A stretch of DNA of 36,041 nucleotides, from contig CBFFYP010000050.1 of the NCBI GenBank assembly GCA_965646165.1, positions 1-36,041 on the forward strand, read 5' to 3'. This document shows, piece after piece, positions 1-8,120 of this stretch; the first letter of the stretch is position 1; the number at the start of each line of letters is the position of its first letter. This stretch comes from MGBC114844 sp910585855 (GTDB lineage: Bacteria; Bacillota; Clostridia; Lachnospirales; Lachnospiraceae). The translations under genes and the position numbers were made by a program. Below the pieces are notes generated by a model. It worked only from the letters and a program-made list of their open reading frames with translations. It had not been told where the DNA came from and did no database searches.

Positions 1-2
1 GT

Positions 3-46
3 GTGGGAGGACGCCATTCCTCCCACCGCCTAAAGGCAGTGGGTTT
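3..46 (+). mobile_element. IS200/IS605-like right-end hairpins (remnant or end of an element lying upstream)
   Basis: Two overlapping hairpins are visible. Bases 3-11 and 18-26 form a perfect 9-bp stem. Bases 22-30 and 35-43 form a CCCAC-GCC/GGC-GTGGG stem with one mismatch, followed by a short T-rich run. They share bases 22-26, so they compete. A GC-rich hairpin followed by GTGGGTTTCCTTGCT resembles the right end, or the 3' end of the guide-like RNA, of IS200/IS605-family tnpB elements. This rests on general recall, and no transposase gene is visible because the window starts here. It could instead be a terminator or attenuator of an upstream gene. Confidence 0.4.
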
Positions 47-60
47 CCTTGCTGAATTTT

Positions 61-645
61 ATGAAAAAAAATGAAAAAAAGAAAATAAAAAAAGGGGACT
101 ATGGCTATCTTTGTGCTAGAAAAAAACGGCTTGGAATGATTACCCTATTTTGCCTTGGAATGGTAGTGGCTTTTTTTTTGACGGGATATTTGACAACAAA
201 AACACGAAATAATCTTTTTACGATTATAGCGATTTTAAGTGCGCTTCCTGCAGCCAAATTTGCTGCTTCTTTTCTTGTTCTTCTGCCGTATCAAAATGTT
301 TCTTTGGAAGAATATCAAAGGGTGTCAGAACATGCAAAGAATGTTTTGCTTTTTACGGATTTGGTTATTACAACAGGAGAGAAAACGCTTCCTACTTTAT
401 TTATTGCTGTTCATAACAGCAGTGTCTGCGGATATACAAAAGAAAAAAAGTATGATACTGCTTATGCAGAGGAATTTTTAACAAAAAATCTAACGACAAA
501 CGGGCAGAAGGCAACGGTAAAAATTGTAAAAGAAGAAAAAGTATTTTTACATCGGCTTGATGCAATGGGACAGGTTGCAACAGAGGAAAAGCAGCAGAAA
601 AAGGATCAAAGGATTGGGGAAATTTTGCTTACTTTAATTATGTAA
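61..645 (+). CDS. Small predicted membrane protein, unknown function
   Basis: 194 aa from the ATG at 61. The reading frame extends back to a TTG at 49, but the ATG gives the more natural Lys-rich cytoplasmic N-terminus (MKKNEKKKIKKGDYGYL). Two hydrophobic segments lie at about residues 25-45 and 50-75, followed by a soluble Lys/Glu-rich domain of about 120 residues. I do not recognise the family; small proteins of this shape, with a KKGDYGYL-like start, occur as conserved hypotheticals in Lachnospiraceae (recall, not checked). No Shine-Dalgarno is visible and the hairpins at 3-46 end only 15 bases upstream, so the natural leader may have been replaced by an insertion. The next gene, rluA-like, follows after 42 bases. 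Confidence 0.7.
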   Translation: MKKNEKKKIKKGDYGYLCARKKRLGMITLFCLGMVVAFFLTGYLTTKTRNNLFTIIAILSALPAAKFAASFLVLLPYQNVSLEEYQRVSEHAKNVLLFTDLVITTGEKTLPTLFIAVHNSSVCGYTKEKKYDTAYAEEFLTKNLTTNGQKATVKIVKEEKVFLHRLDAMGQVATEEKQQKKDQRIGEILLTLIM

Positions 646-687
646 TTAGAGATTAGATTTATAGGTTGGTTAGAGAGAAGGGGTAGG

Positions 688-1689
688 ATGCAGGAGATTA
701 TTATAAAAGAAAATGATGCCGGGCAGCGGTTGGATAAGATGCTGGCAAAATATATGAATTTAGCTCCGAAAAGTTTTTTTTATAAGATGCTTCGAAAGAA
801 AAATATTACTTTAAATCAAAAAAAGGCGGAAGGTTCTGAAAAACTTTCTGTAGGAGATACGGTACAGCTTTTTCTTTCTGAAGAAACGATTGCAAATTTT
901 ACAGAGAAAAAACAAATACCAATTTATAGAGAAACACTGCCGATTCTTTATGAAGATGCACATATTATTTTAATCAATAAACCTTCTGGGATGCTTTCGC
1001 AAAAGGCAAAGGAAGGGGATATTTCGGCAGTGGAACGGCTTCATTCGCATCTGTTGGCAAATGGTTCTTTTACACAAGAGGATTTTAAAAGATTTTCTCC
1101 TTCGATTTGCAATCGTTTAGATCGCAATACCAGCGGGATTTTAATTGCCGGAAAATCATTGATAGGGCTGCAGACAATGGCAGAATTGCTGAAATCAAGA
1201 ACGATTGAAAAATACTATCTTTGTATTGTGGCAGGGGAAGTAAAAAAAGCGGCTGTAATTCAGGGCTATCTAAAAAAAGAGAAAGAAAAAAATCTGGTTA
1301 CTGTTGTAACGAACTGCAGGCAGAAAGATACACAGGCTGTTTGGATTGAAACACAGTATCAGCCCCTTGCTTTTCATAATAAGGTAAGTCTTTTGCAGAT
1401 TAAATTGATAACAGGACGTTCTCACCAGATTCGTGCGCATTTGGCATCGATTGGACATCCGGTAATTGGGGATATAAAGTATGGAGATCCGAAGATTAAT
1501 TTTATTTATCAAAAAAAATATGCGGTGCAAAGTCAGCTTCTTCATGCATATCGGTTAAAGATGCCAAAATTGTCAGGAGAACTTGCTTATCTTTCTGAAA
1601 AGGAATTTATTGCTCCTTATCCGAAAGAGTTTGCAGATGTTATAAAAGGAGAGCAGCTTGTATGGCAACATGGAATTCCAGAGGGTTAA
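688..1689 (+). CDS. RluA-family 23S rRNA pseudouridine synthase
   Basis: 333 aa. Isomerises uridine to pseudouridine in structured RNA, probably 23S rRNA (RluC/RluD-type specificity cannot be told apart by eye). Residues about 12-65 form an S4-like RNA-binding domain. The catalytic domain follows, with the family signature RLDRNTSG around Asp145, the nucleophile. A conserved GRSHQIRAHLASIGHPVIGD block lies near residues 250-270. The start is supported by a purine-rich site (GAGAGAAGGGG) just upstream. Its 3' end overlaps recU by 28 bases in another frame, so the two are probably translated together as one operon with hisZ. Confidence 0.93.
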   Translation: MQEIIIKENDAGQRLDKMLAKYMNLAPKSFFYKMLRKKNITLNQKKAEGSEKLSVGDTVQLFLSEETIANFTEKKQIPIYRETLPILYEDAHIILINKPSGMLSQKAKEGDISAVERLHSHLLANGSFTQEDFKRFSPSICNRLDRNTSGILIAGKSLIGLQTMAELLKSRTIEKYYLCIVAGEVKKAAVIQGYLKKEKEKNLVTVVTNCRQKDTQAVWIETQYQPLAFHNKVSLLQIKLITGRSHQIRAHLASIGHPVIGDIKYGDPKINFIYQKKYAVQSQLLHAYRLKMPKLSGELAYLSEKEFIAPYPKEFADVIKGEQLVWQHGIPEG

Positions 1690-2225
1690 GAGGTTCTTCT
1701 TTAGAGGAACTGATTAATTACAGTAATGAGATGTATCAGGAGGAAGGGCTTGCTTTGATTCAGAAAATCCCTACTCCGATTAAACCGATTGCGATTGATA
1801 AACAGACACGTCATATTACACTTGCCTATTTTGATCAAAAGAGTACCGTTGATTATATCGGAGCAGTGCAGGGAATACCGGTTTGTTTTGATGCAAAGGA
1901 ATGTGCAAAGGAAACGTTTCCACTTGCCAATATCCATGCACATCAGATTTCTTTTATGAAGGCATTTGAAGAACAGGGGGGCATTGCGTTTTTGATTTTA
2001 TATTATACTGCAAAAGAGGAGTATTATTATATGCCGTTTTCTGATGTAGAACGTTTTTGGATGCGGATGCAGAAAGGCGGAAGAAAAAGTTTTACTTATG
2101 AGGAAATTGATTTGACGTATCGCATTGGTCATAGAAATAATGTACCGATTCACTATTTGGCAATGCTGAAAAAGGACTTAGAAAGCAGAGAAACTGTATT
2201 AGACAGCAAAAAGGAGGAATTATGA
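1662..2225 (+). CDS. recU: RecU-type Holliday junction resolvase
   Basis: 187 aa, close to the usual 170-210. RecU cleaves four-way junctions during recombinational repair and chromosome segregation in Firmicutes. Family features visible: the N-terminal NSRGLRGSSLEELIN stretch, then TVDYIGAVQGIPVCFDAKEC, which holds the PD-(D/E)XK-type catalytic Asp, Asp/Glu and Lys, then PLANIHAHQISFM as in RecU. In Bacillus recU is usually paired with a penicillin-binding protein gene; here it overlaps the end of an rluA-type gene and runs into hisZ by an ATGA overlap. The start lies inside rluA; an AAAAGGAGAGC site just upstream supports it. Confidence 0.93.
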   Translation: MATWNSRGLRGSSLEELINYSNEMYQEEGLALIQKIPTPIKPIAIDKQTRHITLAYFDQKSTVDYIGAVQGIPVCFDAKECAKETFPLANIHAHQISFMKAFEEQGGIAFLILYYTAKEEYYYMPFSDVERFWMRMQKGGRKSFTYEEIDLTYRIGHRNNVPIHYLAMLKKDLESRETVLDSKKEEL

Positions 2226-3484
2226 AAAATCAGTTGTTACATACCCCGGAGGGCGTGCGGGATATTTATAATCGGGAATGTGCAGTTAAATTGGAGTTAG
2301 AAAGGCGGCTGCATCAGGTAATTCGGCTGCATGGCTATCAGGATATACAGACCCCGACGTTTGAATTTTTTGATATTTTTAATAAAGAACGAGGCAGTGT
2401 TATGCCCAATGAAATGTTTAAATTTATTGACAGAGAGGGAAATACATTGGTGCTTCGACCGGATTTAACGCCGTCTATTGCCCGCTGTGCCACGAAGTAT
2501 TTTATGACAGAGGATATGCCGCTTCGCTTTTGTTATACCGGAAATACTTATATCAATAATCACAGTTATCAGGGACGGTTAAAAGAAACCACACAGATGG
2601 GATGTGAACTAATCGGAGATGAAACTACTGATGCAGCAGGAGAAATGATTGCAATTATTATAAAATGTATGCTGGCTGCCGGATTGACACAGTTTCAGGT
2701 GGAATTAGGAGAAGTCGGATTTTTTAATGGGCTTTTGGAAGAAGCAGATTTGGACGAGGAAACAGAAGCGGAACTTCGGGAATATATTGACAATAAAAAT
2801 TATTTTGGAATGGAAGAAATGTTGATACAAAAGGGGGTAAAGGAAGGGGCAAGAAGTACCTTTTTAGCGCTTTCTAATCTTTTTGGAACAGTGGATTGTC
2901 TAAAAGAAGCACGAAAGATAACCAATAATGCAACTTCAATAGAAGCGATTGTTCGTTTAGAAAAGATCTATCGTCTTTTGGAATGTTACGGGCTAGAGCA
3001 GTATATTTCTTTTGAACTTGGTATGCTGGGGCATTATAAATATTATACCGGAATTTTATTTCGGGGCTATACTTATGGTACAGGAGAAGCTGTGGTAACG
3101 GGAGGACGTTATAATTCTTTATTACAGCAGTTTGGAAAGAAGTCAGCGGCGATTGGATTTGCCATTAATGTCGATCAGTTGTTGCTTGCTTTAACACGGC
3201 AAAAAATTGTCATTACTACAGATACTACGGATTGTTTGGTTGTATTTGAACAGGAGGAGCAGCAGTCGGGAATTGTACTTTCGGAGTATTTTCGAAAGCA
3301 GGAAAGATTGGTAGAACAGACCAGACGGCGGACAAGATATACGATTTCTGATTATATTGCATATGCCAAGCGAGAGCAGATAAAAGAAGTCTATTATATT
3401 AAAAATCGAAAGCAGATTTTAGTAATTCAGACAGAAAATGGAGAGGAAAGGGAAACAAATTTGGAGGATTTGATTCGCAAATAA
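2222..3484 (+). CDS. hisZ: ATP phosphoribosyltransferase regulatory subunit HisZ
   Basis: 420 aa. A histidyl-tRNA synthetase paralogue that lacks aminoacylation and activates short-form HisG, the first enzyme of histidine synthesis. The class II synthetase-like core is visible: LHTPEGVRDIYNREC near the start, the FKFIDREGNTLVLRPDLTPSIAR block (motif 2 region), and the late ...GEAVVTGGRYNSLLQQFG region. The C-terminal 100 residues diverge from HisS and lack its usual anticodon-binding domain features. It starts with ATGA overlap on the recU stop and has a strong AAGGAGG site. No hisG is in this window, so its partner must be elsewhere. A true HisS is the alternative but less likely. Confidence 0.87.
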   Translation: MKNQLLHTPEGVRDIYNRECAVKLELERRLHQVIRLHGYQDIQTPTFEFFDIFNKERGSVMPNEMFKFIDREGNTLVLRPDLTPSIARCATKYFMTEDMPLRFCYTGNTYINNHSYQGRLKETTQMGCELIGDETTDAAGEMIAIIIKCMLAAGLTQFQVELGEVGFFNGLLEEADLDEETEAELREYIDNKNYFGMEEMLIQKGVKEGARSTFLALSNLFGTVDCLKEARKITNNATSIEAIVRLEKIYRLLECYGLEQYISFELGMLGHYKYYTGILFRGYTYGTGEAVVTGGRYNSLLQQFGKKSAAIGFAINVDQLLLALTRQKIVITTDTTDCLVVFEQEEQQSGIVLSEYFRKQERLVEQTRRRTRYTISDYIAYAKREQIKEVYYIKNRKQILVIQTENGEERETNLEDLIRK

Positions 3485-3524
3485 AATGAAACAGATTGCA
3501 CTATAGCGAATGTTTATAATGGAG

Positions 3525-3680
3525 AGGACGCCGAAAGCCAAAGGAAGCTCTATTCCGAGCCCGCTTGCGCTTAGCATTTCCTCGTAGCGGACACTAAGAC
3601 GCTAAAGTACAGCGTCTAAGTGCCGACGGGAAATGATGACCCTGCATAGAGCCTCCTTTGGCTTTCGGCTGTGTACTCCA
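3525..3680 (+). repeat. Family B structured repeat, copy B1 (plus orientation)
   Basis: A complete unit of about 155 nt. Head GGACGCC, then a 24-bp terminal stem (3529-3552 with 3646-3669, one mismatch), then a core with CTTAGCATTTCCT and GGGAAATGATGACCC blocks, and tail GGCTGTGTACTCC. An inner hairpin pairs AGACGCT (3597-3603) with AGCGTCT (3611-3617). The copies at 25785 and 26724 share the core but have different terminal and inner stem sequences that remain paired. It begins 40 bases after the hisZ stop and ends about 80 bases before the DUF445 gene. No ORF of note lies inside. Confidence 0.85.
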
Positions 3681-3758
3681 GACCGAAAAAAGTTAGAATA
3701 AATAGTAAAATGTTTGCTGTTGTGATAGGAGTGAATAAACAGAAGAGGAGAATGGGTC

Positions 3759-4661
3759 ATGGCTTTTGATATTACGATGATTACAGGTCCTGCTTTGGGG
3801 GCTGTAATTGGGTATTTTACAAATTATATTGCGGTAAAGATGTTATTTCGACCGCTGTATCCGGTCTATATCGGAAAGTGGCAGCTTCCTTTTACTCCCG
3901 GGATGATTCCGAAGGGAAAGGCAAGATTAGCAAAAGCGGTGGGGGAGGCAGTAGGAGATGTTTTGCTTACAAAAGAGGATTTTACACAGCTTTTATTATC
4001 TGAATCGACACAGGAAACGATAAAGAATCAGGTTTCTGTTCTTTATCAAAAAGGAGTGGAAAATCAGGATTCTCTTCGGGATTCGATTGGGAGGTTAACT
4101 GATCCGGAAAAGTTGGAGTGTTTTCTTTCTAAAACGTCAGATATGGCTGGCGGACTTCTTTATAAAAAGGTTTTGGAGATAGATTTAGGAAGTATGGTTG
4201 GAGAGAAAGTAACGGAAATTATTCGGCTAAAGACACAGGGGACGTTTCTGGCTATGATGCTGAATGATAAGATGATTTCAGGGATAAAACAAATTGTACA
4301 GGAGGAATTAAATCAATATCTGGTAAAGCATGGGGAGGAATTAATTCGTAAAAAGACAAAAGAAGGAATCGATCAGTTTGCAGATAAAACTGTTTCTGAG
4401 ATTGTGGAAGGACTGCCTTTTTCAAAGGAGGAAGTGGAACAGGGAGTAATTGCTTTTTATCAGCGTATGGTAACAGATTACTTTGGAGAGATTATGAAAC
4501 ATATTCCGATTAGTCAGATTGTAGAGGAAAAGATTCAGGCGATGGATGTAAAAGAATTGGAGGCGCTGACACTTTCAGTTATGAAAAAAGAGTTAAATGC
4601 GATTGTAAATTTGGGGGCTTTGATAGGGCTTCTCATTGGGTGTGTGAATTTATTTTTTTAG
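3759..4661 (+). CDS. DUF445 family membrane-anchored protein
   Basis: 300 aa. The N-terminus reads GPALGAVIGYFTNYIAVKMLFRPLYP followed by LPFTPGMIPKGKARLA, the characteristic start of DUF445 (YheB/YtpB-like) proteins. A second hydrophobic segment closes the protein (NAIVNLGALIGLLIGCVNLFF), so both ends are probably in the membrane with a long helical domain of about 220 residues between them. Function is not established; related Bacillus proteins have been linked to the envelope or spores, which I cannot confirm here. The start is preceded by AGAAGAGGAG. A MATE gene follows after 19 bases, suggesting co-transcription. Confidence 0.85.
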   Translation: MAFDITMITGPALGAVIGYFTNYIAVKMLFRPLYPVYIGKWQLPFTPGMIPKGKARLAKAVGEAVGDVLLTKEDFTQLLLSESTQETIKNQVSVLYQKGVENQDSLRDSIGRLTDPEKLECFLSKTSDMAGGLLYKKVLEIDLGSMVGEKVTEIIRLKTQGTFLAMMLNDKMISGIKQIVQEELNQYLVKHGEELIRKKTKEGIDQFADKTVSEIVEGLPFSKEEVEQGVIAFYQRMVTDYFGEIMKHIPISQIVEEKIQAMDVKELEALTLSVMKKELNAIVNLGALIGLLIGCVNLFF

Positions 4662-4680
4662 TTGGAGGGAGAGGAGTGGG

Positions 4681-6033
4681 ATGGCAGAACAGACGGAAAA
4701 GAAACTGTTTTACCGAACGGTTTTTGCACTTTTGATACCAATGGCCCTTCAAAATTTGATTAATGTTGGAATTTCTTCGATTGATGTAATTATGCTTGGG
4801 CGGGTTGGAGAAAAGGTGCTTTCTGGTGCTTCACTTGGAAGTCAGGTTCAGTTTATTATGAGCTTAATTTTATTTGGATTGACTTCCGGATCTTCTGTTT
4901 TAATTGCTCAGTATTGGGGGAAAGGGGATAAGGATTCGATTGCAACTGTGTTTGGAATGGCTATGAAAATGGCGGCATTGGTTGGGATTTTTTTTATGGT
5001 TTTTACAGAATGGATGCTGGATAAAATTATGAAAATATTTACAAATGATACTGAAGTAATTGCTCAGGGTGTGCTTTATCTTCGGATTGTTGCTGTTTCT
5101 TATGCAATTTCTGCTGTTACAATGGTTTATTTAAATACTATGCGGGGAATGGAACGGGTAGCAGTGGCTACCGTTACGTATTTGATTTCTATGATGACAA
5201 ATATTGTAGTAAATGGTCTTTTGATTTTCGGATTATTTTTCTTTCCAAAGATGGGAGTAGAAGGGGCTGCAATCGGAACATTACTGGCAAGAATAGCAGA
5301 GCTTTTAGTCGTAATTTTTTATAATTGGAAGAAAAATGATGTACTGGCTTTTCGAATTTCATTTTTATTTCGCAAGGATAAACTATTGTTTCGGGATTTT
5401 TTGAAATATTCTGTTCCTGTAGTGTTTAATGAATTGATGTGGGGTGCAGGAGTTTCAATGATTGCTGCAATTTTAGGGCATATGGGAAGTTCGGCAGTAG
5501 CAGCAAATTCGGTAGCTCAGGTGGTACGGCAGTTGGCTACGGTGGTAGCGTTTGGTGTTTCTTCTACTACGGCAATTTTAATCGGAAAGGTAATCGGAGA
5601 AGGAAAATTGGATATGGCAAAGGAGTATGGAAGAAGATTTCGGCGATTAAGTATAATCACTGGGCTTATTGGAGCGGCAGTTGTATTGCTGGCTCGTCCG
5701 ATTGTGATGCAGGCATTTACTCTGTCCGAGGAAGCAAGAGGATATTTGGGAATTATGATGTTGATTATGTCCTATTTTGTGGTAGGACAATCCTATAATA
5801 CTACTTTAATTGTCGGGATTTTCCGGGGAGGCGGAGATACTTTATTTGGATTGATTTTAGATGTTTCTGTGATGTGGGGAATTTCAATTCTTTTTGGGGC
5901 AGTCGGAGCATTTGTTTTTCGCCTTTCAGTACCTTTGGTTTATATGATTTTGCTGAGTGATGAAGTGATAAAAATACCGATTACGACTTGGCGCTATCGG
6001 ACATATCGGTGGCTGCAGGATGTAACACGCTAG
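4681..6033 (+). CDS. MATE-family multidrug/cation exporter
   Basis: 450 aa with about twelve hydrophobic segments, the normal size for MATE (NorM/DinF-like) antiporters, which export cationic compounds in exchange for Na+ or H+. The first helix region LIPMALQNLINVGISSIDVIMLGRVGEKVLSGASLGSQ and the paired second-half motif FLKYSVPVVFNELMWGAGVSM are typical and show the internal twofold repeat. The substrate cannot be predicted. It lies 19 bases after the DUF445 gene, with a GGAGGGAGAGGAG ribosome site. Its stop codon runs directly into GCGTCCTCC, which matches the head of the repeat families (see 6031-6042). Confidence 0.92.
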   Translation: MAEQTEKKLFYRTVFALLIPMALQNLINVGISSIDVIMLGRVGEKVLSGASLGSQVQFIMSLILFGLTSGSSVLIAQYWGKGDKDSIATVFGMAMKMAALVGIFFMVFTEWMLDKIMKIFTNDTEVIAQGVLYLRIVAVSYAISAVTMVYLNTMRGMERVAVATVTYLISMMTNIVVNGLLIFGLFFFPKMGVEGAAIGTLLARIAELLVVIFYNWKKNDVLAFRISFLFRKDKLLFRDFLKYSVPVVFNELMWGAGVSMIAAILGHMGSSAVAANSVAQVVRQLATVVAFGVSSTTAILIGKVIGEGKLDMAKEYGRRFRRLSIITGLIGAAVVLLARPIVMQAFTLSEEARGYLGIMMLIMSYFVVGQSYNTTLIVGIFRGGGDTLFGLILDVSVMWGISILFGAVGAFVFRLSVPLVYMILLSDEVIKIPITTWRYRTYRWLQDVTR

Positions 6034-6042
6034 CGTCCTCCA
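6031..6042 (-). repeat. Possible solo head of the repeat families (footprint)
   Basis: The MATE stop codon is followed at once by GCGTCCTCC, the reverse complement of the GGAGGACGC head that opens family A and B copies elsewhere. No core or stem follows, so this would be a footprint left by an excised or decayed copy. A match this short could be chance. It also contains part of the palindrome CGCTAGCG. Confidence 0.3.
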
Positions 6043-6079
6043 TGGATAAAATAATGTAAAAAAGAAAGAGGAATGGAAA

Positions 6080-6547
6080 ATGACAGAAAAGACAAATGTG
6101 ATGCGGATATTGGAACAGAAAAAGGTGACATATAAAAGTTATTTTTATCAAAGTGAACAAGCACTTAGTGGTGTAGAGGTAGCGGCTCTTTTGGAACAGA
6201 ATCCAAGGCAGGTATTTAAAACATTGGTTACGGTTGGAAAATCAAATAGAAATTATGTGTTTGTGATTCCTGTAGAAGGGGAATTGGATTTGAAGAAGGC
6301 GGCTAAAGCGGTGGGGGAGAAATCGATTGTGATGATAAAAGAAAAGGAACTTTTGCCGCTTACCGGATATGTTCATGGGGGCTGTTCTCCAATTGGAATG
6401 AAAAAGTTTTTTCCTACTGTGATTCATAAAACGGCGCAGGAGTTTGAAACGATTTTTTTTAGTGCAGGGAAGATTGGATGTCAGGTAGAGGTGAGTTTGG
6501 AAGGACTGTCACAGATAATTTGTTATTCGATAGGAGATTTGATTTAA
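6080..6547 (+). CDS. ybaK: YbaK/EbsC-type Cys-tRNA(Pro) or related aminoacyl-tRNA deacylase
   Basis: 155 aa, the usual size for YbaK. These enzymes hydrolyse mischarged tRNA in trans, classically Cys-tRNA(Pro). Seen: a QVFKTLVTVGKSNRNYVFVIPVEGELDLKKAAKAVGEK block in which the Lys following QVF corresponds to the family's conserved Lys, then LLPLTGYVHGGCSPIGMKKFFPTVIH, matching the TGYxxGGxSPxG signature. The start is supported by AAGAAAGAGGAATGG upstream. It follows the MATE gene after 46 bases and is closed by a strong terminator, so it is the last gene of this unit. Confidence 0.92.
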   Translation: MTEKTNVMRILEQKKVTYKSYFYQSEQALSGVEVAALLEQNPRQVFKTLVTVGKSNRNYVFVIPVEGELDLKKAAKAVGEKSIVMIKEKELLPLTGYVHGGCSPIGMKKFFPTVIHKTAQEFETIFFSAGKIGCQVEVSLEGLSQIICYSIGDLI

Positions 6548-6555
6548 TTTAGGAT

Positions 6556-6608
6556 GCACTTGACATTGCCTTTTTTGGTTTGGAGGCTAGTCAAGTGCTT
6601 TTTGTTTT
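6556..6608 (+). terminator. Rho-independent terminator after ybaK
   Basis: GCACTTGAC (6556-6564) pairs perfectly with GTCAAGTGC (6590-6598), with an extra GCC/GGC pairing in the loop. TTTTTGTTTT follows at 6599-6608. It lies between the convergent ybaK and lacI-type genes. Confidence 0.88.
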
Positions 6609-6611
6609 GGG

Positions 6612-7628
6612 TTAGATTTGTTGGCAACTGCCACGTATAATAAGGGAATGAGGAACGATGATTTTTGTTGCCAGCAGATTTGGATTTTCGATGTGATTGA
6701 TTAACTGGGAGGCTGCTTCAATTCCTAACTGGTGAGAATTGATATCAATCGAGGTAAGCTGGGGTGAAGTAATCCTTGCAAATAGAGAATTGTTAAAAGA
6801 AACAATGGACAAATCTTTTGGAACGGAAAGACCACATTGGGTGCAGATTTGTTCTAAGGCAACTGCTAGGATATCGTCACTGGCAACTACGGCGGTTGGG
6901 CGGTTTTCTTGCTGTAATAGTTTATAAAAAAGTTGGTTGTCTAAAGAAAACTGATTGACTTCAATGCAGTAGTTAGGGTGAAATGGCAGGTTATGTTCGG
7001 CTAGAGCCAGTTGATAGCCGGATTTTCGTTCAGCAGAAAAGAGCATCGTACATTCACTTCCGACATAGGCAATTTGCCGATGTCCCAGACTGTAGAGATA
7101 CTCTGTGGCTTCTTTGCCGGCCAGTAAATTATCGTTGTCAATATAAATGGTTTGATTGACAAATTGTTTTGCTTTGCCGATTAGTACATAGAGCAGACCC
7201 TCATTGTAGAGATAATCAATAATAGCATCCTCCTGTTTGGAATAAAGGACAATATAGCCGCCCATTCGTTCTTCTTTTCCTAAAGTTTGAATTGCACGTA
7301 AAATTTCTTCATCGTCCTGTCCAGTAACAACGGTACTGATATATTCTCTTCCATTGCAGAATTGACTGATTCCACGAATGGCTTCCAGATAAAATGCATT
7401 TTCATAGACTTCTCTGGAAGAAGGAGGAAGAATAATGCTGATAATCTGGGGAGATGGTATGGTTTGTGAACTGGTTTGGATATTTGGCTCATATCCAAGC
7501 TGTGCCATGGCAAATCGAACTTTTTCTTTGGTTTCTCTGCTAATGGAAGAATGATCTTTACAGGTTCTAGATACTGTGGAAGGAGATACGCCTGCTAATG
7601 CGGCAACATCTCGGATGGTAACAGCCAT
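6612..7628 (-). CDS. LacI/GalR-family transcriptional regulator
   Basis: 338 aa. The N-terminal helix-turn-helix is textbook (TIRDVAALAGVSPSTVSR), with the hinge helix region around residues 45-60. A periplasmic-binding-protein-like sugar domain follows (about 62-335), including SLGHRQIAYVG, VVASDDILAVALEQ and DLSIVSFNNSLFARITSPQLTSIDI. An AAGGAG site lies 6-10 bases before the ATG on the minus strand. It is transcribed away from the PTS-EEP-malQ operon, the likely target by genomic logic, but a family A pair (7783-8540) now separates them. The effector sugar is unknown. As usual for LacI-type regulators, the expected binding sites are short palindromes. Confidence 0.93.
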   Translation of the reverse strand: MAVTIRDVAALAGVSPSTVSRTCKDHSSISRETKEKVRFAMAQLGYEPNIQTSSQTIPSPQIISIILPPSSREVYENAFYLEAIRGISQFCNGREYISTVVTGQDDEEILRAIQTLGKEERMGGYIVLYSKQEDAIIDYLYNEGLLYVLIGKAKQFVNQTIYIDNDNLLAGKEATEYLYSLGHRQIAYVGSECTMLFSAERKSGYQLALAEHNLPFHPNYCIEVNQFSLDNQLFYKLLQQENRPTAVVASDDILAVALEQICTQCGLSVPKDLSIVSFNNSLFARITSPQLTSIDINSHQLGIEAASQLINHIENPNLLATKIIVPHSLIIRGSCQQI

Positions 7629-7686
7629 AATGGATACTCCTTTTTTGTTTTAGATTTTATTTATTGCTTTCATTACTTCTGGATAA

Positions 7687-7715
7687 ATTATAAAAAGAAA
7701 GTGAAAAAAAGTCAA
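7687..7715 (-). promoter_or_regulatory. Sigma-A promoter of the lacI-type gene
   Basis: On the minus strand, TTGACT (7715-7710) and TATAAT (7692-7687) are separated by exactly 17 bases. Transcription would start near 7680, about 50 bases before the ATG at 7628. Confidence 0.8.
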
Positions 7716-7782
7716 TCTGCCAGAGAAAAGAAACAGGATAAACTTATAAACTAAATGGAGATGGGATGTTGCTGCTTTCACT

Positions 7783-8120
7783 GGACGCAAGAGGCGGTTT
7801 GCTCCTGTTCTTTGTCTGCTCCGCTCCAAACGGTAAGAAAGTCTAGGGCTTCTGATTTCGGTTTATCCAACCGGACGAACCGGGGCGCAATTCGCCCTCA
7901 CTACAGATGAAATGTGATTGGTGTAAGGAAGGATTTTATCAGTTAAAAGATATTCTCTTTCCTATTATTCGGGCTAAACACGCCCCTTTTTTTGCATACC
8001 CTGCATAGAAGCAGGATATGCAAAAAATTCTAGATGATTTCACAGAAGCCCAAGACTTTCTAACCGTTCTCCGAAGTCGCAGACAAAGAACAGGAGCAAA
8101 CCGCCTCTCGCTGTTGATTG
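7783..8120 (+). repeat. Family A structured repeat, copy A1 (plus), left half of a tail-to-tail pair
   Basis: Head GGACGC, then a perfect 29-bp terminal stem (7791-7819 with 8079-8107). A second conserved stem includes GGTAAGAAAGTCTAGGGCTTCTG with CAGAAGCCCAAGACTTTCTAACC. The core holds the small hairpins GGGGCGCAATTCGCCC and GGGCTAAACACGCCC, and a T-tract/GCATACCCTGC...GCAGGATATGC hairpin that could act as a terminator in either direction. It is nearly identical in layout to A4 (22210) and A8 (35573), whose outer stems carry compensating base changes. A minus-strand frame of about 70 codons crosses it, and similar frames exist in A4 and A8; I regard them as by-products. Confidence 0.85.
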
